Below are positions 41,821 to 49,560 of a stretch of DNA of 50,619 nucleotides, piece by piece. The stretch is from a virus. The notes below the pieces were generated by a model that ran no database searches, was not told the origin of the DNA, and saw only the letters and a program-made list of their open reading frames with translations. The stretch spans positions 1 to 50,619 of IMG/VR virus record IMGVR_UViG_3300017613_001069; one strand, written 5' to 3'. The position numbers were made by a program, and so were the translations under genes. Every line of letters starts with the position of its first letter. Within the stretch, counting starts at the first letter, position 1.

Positions 41821-42504
41821 TTAAAACTCACCCTTCTTCCATTCAGGTACCACAAGTTCCGACTCTTCATCTTTTTCCTCCTTTTCAACTACCTCTTCCT
41901 CCTTGGGTTCCTCCTTGGCCTCTCTCCCGAACCGTAACAGATCTTCTATAACCTCCTTCGCCCTACCCTCATCAGGCAGGTCAGAACGATCCTCCTCCAT
42001 CTGAGTTCTTGATGGTAGCAGCTTGGGAAAGGTCTGTTTCCAGAAATCACTCTGTGCAATCCCACTTTTACGACATTGAACCAGCAAACCCCATGCAGCA
42101 GCGCTCGGACAGTCTTTCGGCTGCGGATCCGCGATCTCCATGTTAGACGCAACCCAGCGGATCACTTCTACCTCACTAGCTCGTTTTTCCTCAAAATCTT
42201 CAGCTTTAACCACCGGCAACTTCGGCAGATCACCAACATGACCTTTTACCTTAGTCTCTGATGGATGCTCGTTTACCGTATACCCCCGGCTCCCCTTGGG
42301 TTTAGCTTTCGTGTTTGGCTTGGCTCTTGTCTTTCGATAGCGAGCTGCTTCTGGAGGATTATCAAAAAACTTGTCCAGCGCTTTCTGTTGAGCTTCAATG
42401 CCAACCATCCCGCCTTCTTTTAGCTCTTCCCTGTATCTTATAAACTCCCCCCATCTCCCCTCTTTTAACAACTGTTCTTTCAACTCAGGTGATGTCTTCG
42501 GCAT
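41821..42504 (-). CDS. Candidate terminase small subunit, 227 aa
   Basis: The protein is encoded just before the large terminase, with only the 27-aa gene between. It has a helical N-terminal third (LKEQLLKEGRWGEFIRYREEL), a basic linker (RYRKTRAKPNTKAKPKGSRG), a second helical part (EVEVIRWVASNMEIADPQ, AAAWGLLVQCRKSG) and a strongly acidic tail. Helical, oligomer-forming and charged ends are usual for small terminase subunits, which choose the packaging site. The evidence is context plus composition. Confidence 0.55.
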   Translation of the reverse strand: MPKTSPELKEQLLKEGRWGEFIRYREELKEGGMVGIEAQQKALDKFFDNPPEAARYRKTRAKPNTKAKPKGSRGYTVNEHPSETKVKGHVGDLPKLPVVKAEDFEEKRASEVEVIRWVASNMEIADPQPKDCPSAAAWGLLVQCRKSGIAQSDFWKQTFPKLLPSRTQMEEDRSDLPDEGRAKEVIEDLLRFGREAKEEPKEEEVVEKEEKDEESELVVPEWKKGEF

Positions 42505-42517
42505 TGAAAATCCCCTG

Positions 42518-42790
42518 CTATTTTAAACATTTCTTTTTTCTCTGACACAAATAGATTAAGGTAACCCCAATACCTACAATTCCTAACGTAAACGGTTCTG
42601 GCACCGGATCTTGATCGTCAGGACCAGAATCTTCAAGGTTCACCCAATCATCTTCATCATCATATATTTGGTCTTGAGGGTTATACGGCAAGATCACCGG
42701 CTGATCTTCTTTCACTATCGAAGAAGTGTCTTTACTGCAAGCAAATATGACTACAAGACAAGCAAGATATGCAATTACATTTCTAGTCAT
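42518..42790 (-). CDS. Lipobox and PEP-CTERM-like surface protein, 90 aa
   Basis: Residues 1-18 are a lipoprotein signal (MTRNVIAYLACLVVIFAC; lipidated Cys18). The middle is very acidic (EDDWVNLEDSGPDDQDP). The last 28 residues read VPEP at 63-66, F-T, a hydrophobic helix of about 15 residues and a basic cluster (QRKKK). That is the layout of the PEP-CTERM sorting signal (Pro-Glu-Pro, transmembrane helix, Arg/Lys tail) which exosortase recognises in some Gram-negative hosts. I infer export and anchoring at the host surface. A weak ribosome site and a terminator-like stem lie upstream. Confidence 0.65.
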   Translation of the reverse strand: MTRNVIAYLACLVVIFACSKDTSSIVKEDQPVILPYNPQDQIYDDEDDWVNLEDSGPDDQDPVPEPFTLGIVGIGVTLIYLCQRKKKCLK

Positions 42791-42808
42791 TAGTCACCAG
42801 CTTCTCTT

Positions 42809-42891
42809 AAAAAAAGCCAGCCGCAGGACAGAGCCGGGAAAAGCATTAAAGGTATGATGTGAAAAAGAAGAATATACCGTCCTGCGACTGG
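42809..42891 (-). terminator. Long-loop stem with U tract (candidate terminator)
   Basis: On the - strand 42891-42877 pairs with 42831-42817 over 15 bases, including two G-U wobbles, across a loop of 45 bases. C then seven T follows (42816-42809). The stem and U tract fit a rho-independent terminator; the long loop is unusual. The wobbles exist only in the - sense. It lies between the 53-aa membrane-peptide gene and the PEP-CTERM-like gene, whose ribosome site it nearly touches, so it may instead control that gene. Confidence 0.5.
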
Positions 42892-42913
42892 TTGCCATCT
42901 CTAGCTCCAAGAT

Positions 42914-43075
42914 CTACGTCTTGTTCGAATTTTCTCTTAACTTTCTCAAAGTCTGTATGTGGTGACGTAATCGATTCATCTCCCTCGCCCACATAAAAAT
43001 ACCCCAAATCAAAATGATAAGTATCAGCAAGAAAGGGATTAATATCCATGCTACGAGATACAGAGAAACAGTCAC
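42914..43075 (-). CDS. 53-aa membrane peptide
   Basis: The frame starts at GTG (43075) after GAGGGGGGTTGTTG; two in-frame TTG codons just upstream are alternatives. About residues 3-30 are very hydrophobic (YLVAWILIPFLLILIILIWG), followed by a basic, helical tail (REMNRLRHHIQTLRKLREN). This is a single-span protein with a cytoplasmic coiled tail. An overlapping frame with an ATG at 43049 has less protein-like composition and I reject it. Function unknown; holin-like size. Confidence 0.55.
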   Translation of the reverse strand: MTVSLYLVAWILIPFLLILIILIWGIFMWAREMNRLRHHIQTLRKLRENSNKT

Positions 43076-43091
43076 CAACAACCCCCCTCTT

Positions 43092-45449
43092 CTAATCCGT
43101 TATCCTCAAAGAAATTGGATTACTCACCAACTTGTGCGGTCCCAAGATGCCATACGCCAGATACAAATGTTTACCCTTGACCAGATTCGCCACATCACCA
43201 GGGACCGTCACCTGTGCCGTAGCACCATCGGCACTCAATACCCCGCTAAACCCACTAAACCAGGGGGAATGAGATTGTAGCGAAAGATTAGTCACCGCAT
43301 CCTTGGCAATAGGAAGTGATGGACCGTTCCAGTTCATCGGCGGACACGTCCCCGTCAAAGAAGCCATCACCACATACTTCGAACCCGCATACTGAGCACC
43401 AGGTCGTATATATAAAGTAATATTGTTCTCCCCCTTGCTGGCAGAAATTATGTAGTCGCTGGCTGCCAGTAGACCTTCCAGCCGAGGCAGAACCGCCCAC
43501 TTGGGATCCTGGTTAAGTTCAGGTCTTGCAAGCAGCCGAGGAGTTAGGGTATTCCAGGCAGATACACCATTCTGCTGGTGATAACAGGCAGCAAGAGCAG
43601 GCAAGGTAAGATAACAATACCCGTGTTCAGGATCTCCAAGCCGTCCCTCAAAATCAGCTTTGAAGTTGTACCCGCTCTCAAACCCATTCATAAGATCAGG
43701 CCAGAACTGGAAATAATGGCCCGCCTCCGCAGTCACGGGGATTCTATACACTCCCATGATATGAGGATCACATTCTGGATGCGTAGCTATCCCGGTAAAA
43801 TGTTCCGCGAACCATTTTACAAGCGCATCTACCGGATACCCAAGCTCCTTGGCACGCCATAAACCGCTCATAGCAACACATTCCATCCAAGGGCTCATTG
43901 CCTTGTCGGTCTCGTCAGGATCTACGGGCGACTCAGGTCCACCACCACCGTCTTTGCGCCAGTGATGCAACGGAGGAACTCCTAATCCGTTATACTCAGC
44001 ATTGATACAGCTCTTGGCCCAGTTATAAAGACTGGTTACAGATTCATAAGTCATCGGGATGTCTCTGATACCTTCCCAGACAGAGATTGCGTCTCTTACC
44101 AGGTCGTGCAGGTACGTCTTCATCGGATCCTCGTCCGGAGTGATCCAGGCTGCCTGAACTCGGTTCCTAAAATCCCAGCCGTCTCCTCGAGGTTCGCCGT
44201 GAATACCACCCTCCTTCCCGCTAGGGCCTCTGCCCCAAGGAACACCAGCACGATAGAAGAACGCGCTATACGCCGACAAGAACTGTATCTCCTCCAGATA
44301 GAAATAATCGCCTGTCAAAACATATTGAGGAAATCCGATGTCCGGCTGATGTGCGCTCTCGACTTCCCAGCCCGTGTCCGCTACAGGCCCGGTAGGAACA
44401 ATAAGATCCGCATCCACCGTACCATGTTCACGCTGTTTCTCGACGCTGATCGGACATATCCAAAGACATAATGAAGGCCGATCCTCAAGTTTCAACATGT
44501 CTCCGTCTTGTTTTCTCAGATGGTACGGCCAGTTAGCAGCAAGATCCGCTTGACCAAGAGACACCTCCTCCATCTTCCGGTCGAACGTGTAAAGCCATTT
44601 GTTCGACCATTCAGGCATAAGACCAATATCAGGACGCCCACCTGAGTTGCCCATCGGAGGTGTCCATAAACCACGCTTTCCAAGCAGCTTGTTTGATCCA
44701 GACCAGTCTGAATACATCTTGTTCACGGCACTGACAGGGACGGTCTTGCTCAGGTCATAGTTGGGGAACACTTTGGTAGAAACTAGATAAGGCAGGTTGT
44801 GATCTATCTTGAGCTTGTTCCATTCCCCGGCAGATACGAACGTCCATCTCGCACCGGCCTGGTGCATGAACCCGTCCTGCCGGTACACCTCAGACCCGTT
44901 AACGTCCAACGATAGATCATACGTCTGATCCTTGAAGTTGTTCACATTAGCTGATTCACCAATGAACCGTACCTTTGAGTAGTTTCTGAAATGACTTATA
45001 TGAAATATAGGACGTACAGCGTCCACATCCTCGGCACCATCATGACCAGCTAATATCACCGTCGTGCACAACGGACCGTTCAGCCATCTATCAACAACGC
45101 GAATACCAGCGTCCGTAACACAAACCTCCGTGTCGCCAATAGTAATGGATGGAGTTACCCGGTCCAAAATTGTGGCCAAAGATGCACCACCACCATGGAA
45201 AACATCAGCATCTTCAAAGTGATACGTCTTCGTCTCACCCGACGCAAAATCGTCTTCAAACGTGATGATCGCATGTTTCACAGACCCGTCCCAGTACCGA
45301 CACTTGATGTCAGATTGAAAAGTCTGTGCTCCCACCACTACAGGATAATGCTGGATCTCTCCGTACCGGAACACCCGGCCGATCTGCACGGGAACCTGAC
45401 TCAGACCCTCAGATCCCTCATTGGTTACTGTTATTGTATTTTCAGTCAT
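43092..45449 (-). CDS. PcRGLX/YetA-like putative glycan lyase, 785 aa
   Basis: The first 85 residues (GLSQVPVQIGRVFRYGEI; DIKCRYWDGSVKHAIITF) resemble the RIFT-barrel start of the exo-rhamnogalacturonan lyase PcRGLX/YetA family. The middle (about 250-600) is mainly aromatic and helical with HGEPRGDGWDFRNRVQAAW and NAEYNGLGVPPLHHWR, compatible with an alpha/alpha barrel. The C-terminus (about 660-785) is beta-rich. I infer a polysaccharide-degrading enzyme or a virion-borne depolymerase. No signal peptide or catalytic residue can be assigned with confidence. Confidence 0.55.
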   Translation of the reverse strand: MTENTITVTNEGSEGLSQVPVQIGRVFRYGEIQHYPVVVGAQTFQSDIKCRYWDGSVKHAIITFEDDFASGETKTYHFEDADVFHGGGASLATILDRVTPSITIGDTEVCVTDAGIRVVDRWLNGPLCTTVILAGHDGAEDVDAVRPIFHISHFRNYSKVRFIGESANVNNFKDQTYDLSLDVNGSEVYRQDGFMHQAGARWTFVSAGEWNKLKIDHNLPYLVSTKVFPNYDLSKTVPVSAVNKMYSDWSGSNKLLGKRGLWTPPMGNSGGRPDIGLMPEWSNKWLYTFDRKMEEVSLGQADLAANWPYHLRKQDGDMLKLEDRPSLCLWICPISVEKQREHGTVDADLIVPTGPVADTGWEVESAHQPDIGFPQYVLTGDYFYLEEIQFLSAYSAFFYRAGVPWGRGPSGKEGGIHGEPRGDGWDFRNRVQAAWITPDEDPMKTYLHDLVRDAISVWEGIRDIPMTYESVTSLYNWAKSCINAEYNGLGVPPLHHWRKDGGGGPESPVDPDETDKAMSPWMECVAMSGLWRAKELGYPVDALVKWFAEHFTGIATHPECDPHIMGVYRIPVTAEAGHYFQFWPDLMNGFESGYNFKADFEGRLGDPEHGYCYLTLPALAACYHQQNGVSAWNTLTPRLLARPELNQDPKWAVLPRLEGLLAASDYIISASKGENNITLYIRPGAQYAGSKYVVMASLTGTCPPMNWNGPSLPIAKDAVTNLSLQSHSPWFSGFSGVLSADGATAQVTVPGDVANLVKGKHLYLAYGILGPHKLVSNPISLRITD

Positions 45450-45464
45450 CTTCGTCCTCCACGG

Positions 45465-46088
45465 TTATTCTCTTAACGAAAAATTGGATGGGCGGCCTAC
45501 TGGAATAAGTGTGAATATATTATCAGTGTATCGGGCAGGACCTACCGGACCCGCATGAGCACTCACCATGATGTTGCCCGTACTTCCCTCCACACAATAC
45601 GCCGTAGCCGTAAACCACTGATCCTGATCCTTCTGAATAATTCCAGCGGTAAACAAGTCTTTTAAGCCCACTTCCAATACATCACCTACATCAAAAGATA
45701 CCGCAGTTATATACTCGCCCGGATCAGGTAGATGGTCCCAGGCATAAACGTAGTATCCGTCTTCAAGACCATCGGGAGTAGGAGGCTCCCAGCTCAGGCG
45801 GCCTAGCTCCACCGTCATAATCTCAATATCAAATATGTAAGGAGATAATATCCACATTATAACCACATCATAATTGCCATAATTAGATGTCGTAAACGTG
45901 TGTGAAGTCGTGTCGGGAGGCATGACGCCTATAAGACTGTTGCCTTCAAAAATCGCAATGCTCGAAGGGTCGCCCATCACCTCCCAGGTAACCGTTATGG
46001 TCTGATCCACCTTGGTGTACTGAACGTTCTGGATCAAGTCCCAGGGGGTAAACAAAATAGAAACAAAAAACAAAATAGATAATGTCAT
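45465..46088 (-). CDS. Secreted FN3-like protein, 207 aa
   Basis: I chose the ATG at 46088: GGAGAAGAA precedes it, and it overlaps the stop of the upstream gene (ATGA). A longer frame begins out of context. The product has a signal peptide (MTLSILFFVSILFTPW) and then two beta-sandwich stretches. The second (about 100-190) has LSWEPPTPDGLEDGYYVY, like a fibronectin type III domain. It is probably exported by the host Sec pathway. No enzyme motif. Confidence 0.65.
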   Translation of the reverse strand: MTLSILFFVSILFTPWDLIQNVQYTKVDQTITVTWEVMGDPSSIAIFEGNSLIGVMPPDTTSHTFTTSNYGNYDVVIMWILSPYIFDIEIMTVELGRLSWEPPTPDGLEDGYYVYAWDHLPDPGEYITAVSFDVGDVLEVGLKDLFTAGIIQKDQDQWFTATAYCVEGSTGNIMVSAHAGPVGPARYTDNIFTLIPVGRPSNFSLRE

Positions 46089-46579
46089 TTCTTCTCCAAC
46101 TCTGCCAGCGCGGCATCCACGGCTTCGAGGGGGGTGCCGTACCGCTGGGGTTTTTTTGCCTCTATCCAACATTCCCAACTATCACCACGGCAATACAATT
46201 CAGGGTCTTCAGTCTTCTTCGCCAGCCGTATCAGCTTCGCGCTCAGGTCGTCAGACACTAGCCTCTCATTTTCTTGTTTTAATTTTGACATCGGATGTTT
46301 CGGACACCGCTCGATGTGTTCTTTTAAAACATCTGCCATAGACATAGGCGTATTTTCTTTTGGTCCGTATCTATGGCCGCAATAAACACAGTTTATGTAC
46401 ATACCAGACTGTAAGTCATCCACCCATCTTCTAAGTTCAGTTGTTTTATTCCCCCGCTCTTCCCGGTCACGGCGGATGGTGTCTTCGACAAGGTCTGTAA
46501 CCCATGTAGTCGATGTTGGTTCCGAACATTTAAATTCTGCTAGATACCGTTCCGCCGCCTGCCTGATGTCGTCCGTCAT
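46085..46579 (-). CDS. C2HC zinc-finger protein, 164 aa
   Basis: The start at 46579 follows GAAGGAGGAGTC. CVYCGHRYGP (C64, C67) with HIERC (H88, C92) gives a C2HC metal site, a pattern seen in small phage proteins. Flanking regions are helical and charged (LVEDTIRRDREERGNKTTEL; KLIRLAKKTEDPELYC). A DNA- or protein-binding role is inferred. It is coupled to the secreted FN3-like gene by ATGA and is probably cytoplasmic. Confidence 0.65.
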   Translation of the reverse strand: MTDDIRQAAERYLAEFKCSEPTSTTWVTDLVEDTIRRDREERGNKTTELRRWVDDLQSGMYINCVYCGHRYGPKENTPMSMADVLKEHIERCPKHPMSKLKQENERLVSDDLSAKLIRLAKKTEDPELYCRGDSWECWIEAKKPQRYGTPLEAVDAALAELEKK

Positions 46580-46604
46580 GACTCCTCCTTCACACATCAT
46601 AATA

Positions 46605-47852
46605 TCAACTGTCTCTCTCGTCAGCGCCTATGTCATTCGTTACATTATAAGGACGTGTATCACCCTCGAAATCTAAAAGGGTCGCCTCAGGAGCTGTATT
46701 CAAACCCGTATCCTTACAACCTGAATCCGTGCTAATGTGATAATCGTCAGCAGCAGCATCCTCAAAATCCGGATCTGTCTCTATGTTGTCTGTGCCTCCT
46801 GCCCAATCCTTAATCCACGTAACTCCGTTGTCAGTAATCCGAGCCGCTCCATCCTCGACACAACAATATTCAATCCATACGTTCGTGTCATAATCAGGAT
46901 GACCATACTGAAGATGCATATGCTCCGCAGGCTGAGGCGGACCCTGATCCCAGAATATATTGTTGTATAAATAAAGATAACTGTCGCTCGTAATAAGACC
47001 CGCGTTTCCCCTATAAACAAATGCATAATTACTAGCCGTCATATCCGCAAACGTGTTGCCGATTATATACGTGTGCTGGTGATGGTCTAACTCCACCTGC
47101 TTCATTTCATAAAACAAATTGTCCGTGATATACGCAACACCGCCAAAAGTACTATCATCATATTTCTTTATATAAAGATCACCAGCATCATACATGGTAT
47201 TATAATTAAAATGCACGTCGCCAAGTATATACACTGATGTATCATCTGTTCTGCCAATACGATCATTGTCGTATATCTCGTTGCCCTGGACCAAACAATC
47301 AAAACTGGTCTTTTGAAGAGACATCGCTGGATGATTGTCGTCGGCATAGTTATTATAAATTTTATTGTCCTTGATTATTAATGAAAGATAGCAATCCCAA
47401 CCCAGTGCATATATCCCTCCACCATAACAAAAAACATTGTTGTCAACTGTGTTTGTATGAATCCAACAGTCACTGATCTCGGGCTCCGAGTCATATATGT
47501 ATATGCCACCACCATAAGTGGTAAGACCCAAAACTATACCAGACCCGTTCGTTATCTGAAAACCCGACAAAACCGCATCGTTCGTTTCACCATTTACAAA
47601 CTTCACCACAGGCCCCGCCTCTCCTCCATCTATAACGCAACTGGCAGCACCGTTCTCGCTCTCTACCGTTATGTCTTTGCCTTTAAAATTTAAATTCTCC
47701 ACATACGTACCATCCGATACCGTGATCGTTTCACCGTCCCTAGAAGCGTTTATGGCAGCCTGAATTGATGAATAACCACGCGGCACCAAACGCTCAATCG
47801 CCTGGCCAGATGCAAATCCACAAAATAACAAAAACAACACTAATGTACGCAT
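46605..47852 (-). CDS. Secreted right-handed beta-helix protein, paralogue 1 (415 aa)
   Basis: Start chosen at the ATG of 47852 (AAGGAG eight bases upstream). A signal peptide (RTLVLFLLFCGFASGQA) is followed by a beta helix: SIQAAINASRDGETITV, NGSGIVLGLTTYGGGIYIY, ISDCWIHTNTVDNN, NKIYNNYADDN, YLYLYNNIFWDQG. It ends LDFEGDTRPYNVTNDIGADE. The order resembles bacterial secreted parallel beta-helix proteins more than phage spikes. The twin gene upstream is very similar. Carbohydrate binding or cleavage is the usual role of this fold, but no catalytic residue is assigned. Confidence 0.75.
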   Translation of the reverse strand: MRTLVLFLLFCGFASGQAIERLVPRGYSSIQAAINASRDGETITVSDGTYVENLNFKGKDITVESENGAASCVIDGGEAGPVVKFVNGETNDAVLSGFQITNGSGIVLGLTTYGGGIYIYDSEPEISDCWIHTNTVDNNVFCYGGGIYALGWDCYLSLIIKDNKIYNNYADDNHPAMSLQKTSFDCLVQGNEIYDNDRIGRTDDTSVYILGDVHFNYNTMYDAGDLYIKKYDDSTFGGVAYITDNLFYEMKQVELDHHQHTYIIGNTFADMTASNYAFVYRGNAGLITSDSYLYLYNNIFWDQGPPQPAEHMHLQYGHPDYDTNVWIEYCCVEDGAARITDNGVTWIKDWAGGTDNIETDPDFEDAAADDYHISTDSGCKDTGLNTAPEATLLDFEGDTRPYNVTNDIGADERDS

Positions 47853-47864
47853 CACCAAAACTCC

Positions 47865-49136
47865 TTAACTGTCTCTCTCATCAGCTCCGATGTCATAATC
47901 CACTTCAAAAGGCCGAGTATCGCCCTCGAAATCCAATGCAGTCGCCTCGGGTGCTGTGTTCAAGCCCCCGTTATTGCAATCTGATCCGTCCTGAATGTGA
48001 TAGTCGTCAGTGCCTGCATTCACAAACGTAGGGTCCGTCTCTATGTTGCCCGTACCCGTCGCCCAACTCTTCACCCAATTAACTCCATTGTCGTTTATCT
48101 GCGTAGCGCCGCCCTCTACACAACAATACTCGATCCATACGTCCGTGTCATGATCAGGATGACCATACTGTACCCTAATATGATACGTCGGAGTTGCCCC
48201 CTGATCCCAAAATATGTTGTTGTAAAGATAAAGATAACTGTCTCCCGTCGGTGTAGCCGCGTTACCCCTGTAAAAAAGCGTTGTCGGTATACTAGATTCC
48301 TGCGTAAAATCCGCAAATGTGTTGCCTATAATATACGTGTGATTGTGATGACTTACCTCCACCATACTTATCTCATAAAACAAGTTGTCCGTAATATACG
48401 CATGACCACCAAACTCATCCTCCTCATACTTTTTTATGTCTACATCATGGTCAGGGTGATCATAAACAACATTATAATTAAAGTGCACGTCACCATGAAT
48501 GGCTATCATAGTACTACCGCCACCCTCATTACCATAAATCTCGTTGCCCTGTACTAATGTGTCAAAACTGGTGTTCCTGAGAAACATCGCCGTTGCCCCG
48601 TCATCAGCATAATTGTCATAGATCTTGTTGTCCTTGATTATTAATGTGATCGGGTCGCCCGTGCTTGTTGCATATATACCACCAGCACCACACCTAACAT
48701 AGCCATCTACACTGTTCGTGTGAATCCAACAATCACTGATCTCCGGTTCTGAATTGTAAATATAAATCCCACCACCATAATTAGTATTACCATGTACCCT
48801 GCCAGATCCGTTCGTAATCTGAAATCCTGACAATACCGCGTCGTTTGTTTCACCATGCACAAACATCACCACAGGAGCACCCTGCATAGGAACACCCGAT
48901 CCATGTATAACACAATTCGCAGCCCCACCTGAACTCTGCACAGTAATGTCTTTACCCTTGAAATTGATGTGCTCAAAATACGTGCCGTTCCCTACCGTAA
49001 TCGTGTCTCCATCACTAGCACGGTCTATAGCCTTCTGTATCGAATAGGACGGGCTTATAACCACACGCTCAACCGCCTGACCGTATGATACAGAACCTAA
49101 TAAACCAGCTAAAAACAACGCTGCTAAAATACGCAT
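47865..49136 (-). CDS. Secreted right-handed beta-helix protein, paralogue 2 (423 aa)
   Basis: The start at 49136 follows GGGAGTTTTAGTG. The signal peptide is RILAALFLAGLLGSVSYGQA. The body matches paralogue 1 nearly block for block: EPEISDCWIHTN, GGGIYIYNS, NKIYDNYADDG, SYLYLYNNIFWDQG, YGHPDHDTDVWIEYCCVE and the end DIGADERDS. The middle differs more (GGSTMIAIHGDVHFNYN) and it is eight residues longer. Only twelve bases separate the two genes, so this is a tandem duplication. Its role is unknown. Confidence 0.75.
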   Translation of the reverse strand: MRILAALFLAGLLGSVSYGQAVERVVISPSYSIQKAIDRASDGDTITVGNGTYFEHINFKGKDITVQSSGGAANCVIHGSGVPMQGAPVVMFVHGETNDAVLSGFQITNGSGRVHGNTNYGGGIYIYNSEPEISDCWIHTNSVDGYVRCGAGGIYATSTGDPITLIIKDNKIYDNYADDGATAMFLRNTSFDTLVQGNEIYGNEGGGSTMIAIHGDVHFNYNVVYDHPDHDVDIKKYEEDEFGGHAYITDNLFYEISMVEVSHHNHTYIIGNTFADFTQESSIPTTLFYRGNAATPTGDSYLYLYNNIFWDQGATPTYHIRVQYGHPDHDTDVWIEYCCVEGGATQINDNGVNWVKSWATGTGNIETDPTFVNAGTDDYHIQDGSDCNNGGLNTAPEATALDFEGDTRPFEVDYDIGADERDS

Positions 49137-49149
49137 CACTAAAACTCCC

Positions 49150-49302
49150 TTATCTGGTAAGAAGAGGCTCAATCTGAAAAGATGCCGCCGTTACCACCGC
49201 TCCCATCGCTACCCAAGCTACAAACAACAACACCGCAGCTACTACCATAAAAAATACTATCCATGCTAATACCTGTCTAACACGATATAAATCTATCCGC
49301 AT
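49150..49302 (-). CDS. 50-aa single-span membrane peptide
   Basis: The ATG (49302) lies seven bases after AGGA. Residues about 11-40 are strongly hydrophobic (VLAWIVFFMVVAAVLLFVAW) with a basic N-terminus and a short polar C-terminus. It is a single-span, or perhaps hairpin, membrane peptide. The frame ends just inside the longest version of the next gene, whose real start is downstream. This is the first gene after a pair of terminator-like repeats. Confidence 0.55.
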   Translation of the reverse strand: MRIDLYRVRQVLAWIVFFMVVAAVLLFVAWVAMGAVVTAASFQIEPLLTR

Positions 49303-49317
49303 AATTAATTCCTAACT

Positions 49318-49403
49318 AAAAAAGACCGTGAGGGTTCAGTGTCAAAGAAATGCATACGCTGCGGACGGATTCACCATAAAACACCAAATACCCCCAGCGG
49401 TCC
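49318..49403 (-). terminator. Weak long-loop repeat with U6 tract
   Basis: On the - strand GACCG pairs with CGGTC (49402-49398 with 49328-49324), and after two mismatches further GGG-type pairs extend the stem. The loop is about 60-70 bases, and six T follow. The core stem is only five base pairs, so a terminator role is doubtful. It lies about 20 bases upstream of the 50-aa peptide gene. The loop holds only a 29-codon frame without a ribosome site. Confidence 0.25.
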
Positions 49404-49409
49404 ATATTT

Positions 49410-49502
49410 CTAAAAAAGAGCGAGCGGCCCACCACCAAACATTCTGACAAAACGGTTGTAGTCTGTATAAGGGGAATTATCTCCAAAGTCGCTTAAACTC
49501 AT
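49410..49502 (-). CDS. Possible 30-aa peptide gene inside a terminator loop
   Basis: The frame reads MSLSDFGDNSPYTDYNRFVR, then MFGGGPLALF and TAG. No ribosome site precedes the ATG, and the frame remains open upstream for about 17 codons without a start. The composition is more protein-like than the surrounding frames, and the last codons lie on the stem and U tract of the repeat. It may be a real short gene, a remnant or chance. Confidence 0.25.
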   Translation of the reverse strand: MSLSDFGDNSPYTDYNRFVRMFGGGPLALF

Positions 49503-49555
49503 AATATAAGGGTAATCAGCTAAAGAAACATTCCTGTTAAATAGGCCACTCGCTC
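49412..49555 (-). terminator. Long-loop inverted repeat with U6 tract
   Basis: Twelve base pairs (49555-49544 with 49429-49418) form a GC-rich stem, GAGCGAGUGGCC with GGCCGCUCGCUC, including one G-U wobble in the - sense. Six T (49417-49412) follow the 3' arm. The loop is 114 bases, far longer than usual. It lies between the regulator genes to its right and the secreted cassette to its left, and fits an operon border. Confidence 0.45.
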
Positions 49556-49560
49556 ATCAT

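Noticed and set aside
41694-41888. 64-aa - strand frame
   Set aside because: It straddles three real genes out of frame; the 27-aa basic peptide explains this stretch better.
42790-42900. 34-aa frame starting MATSRRTVY overlapping the long-loop stem
   Set aside because: A GGAG lies nearby, but the codons largely coincide with the stem and U tract and the product does not look like a folded protein.
42846-43049. 67-aa frame starting MDINPFLADTYHF
   Set aside because: It overlaps the more convincing GTG-started membrane peptide at 42914-43075, has no good ribosome site and ends in an unlikely Phe run.
49317-49345. Promoter TTGACA followed by TTTTTA on the - strand
   Set aside because: The -35 is perfect, but at 17-base spacing the -10 matches only about two positions.
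49321-49409. 29-aa frame starting MDRWGYLVF
   Set aside because: No ribosome site, and it lies in the gap between U-tract repeats.
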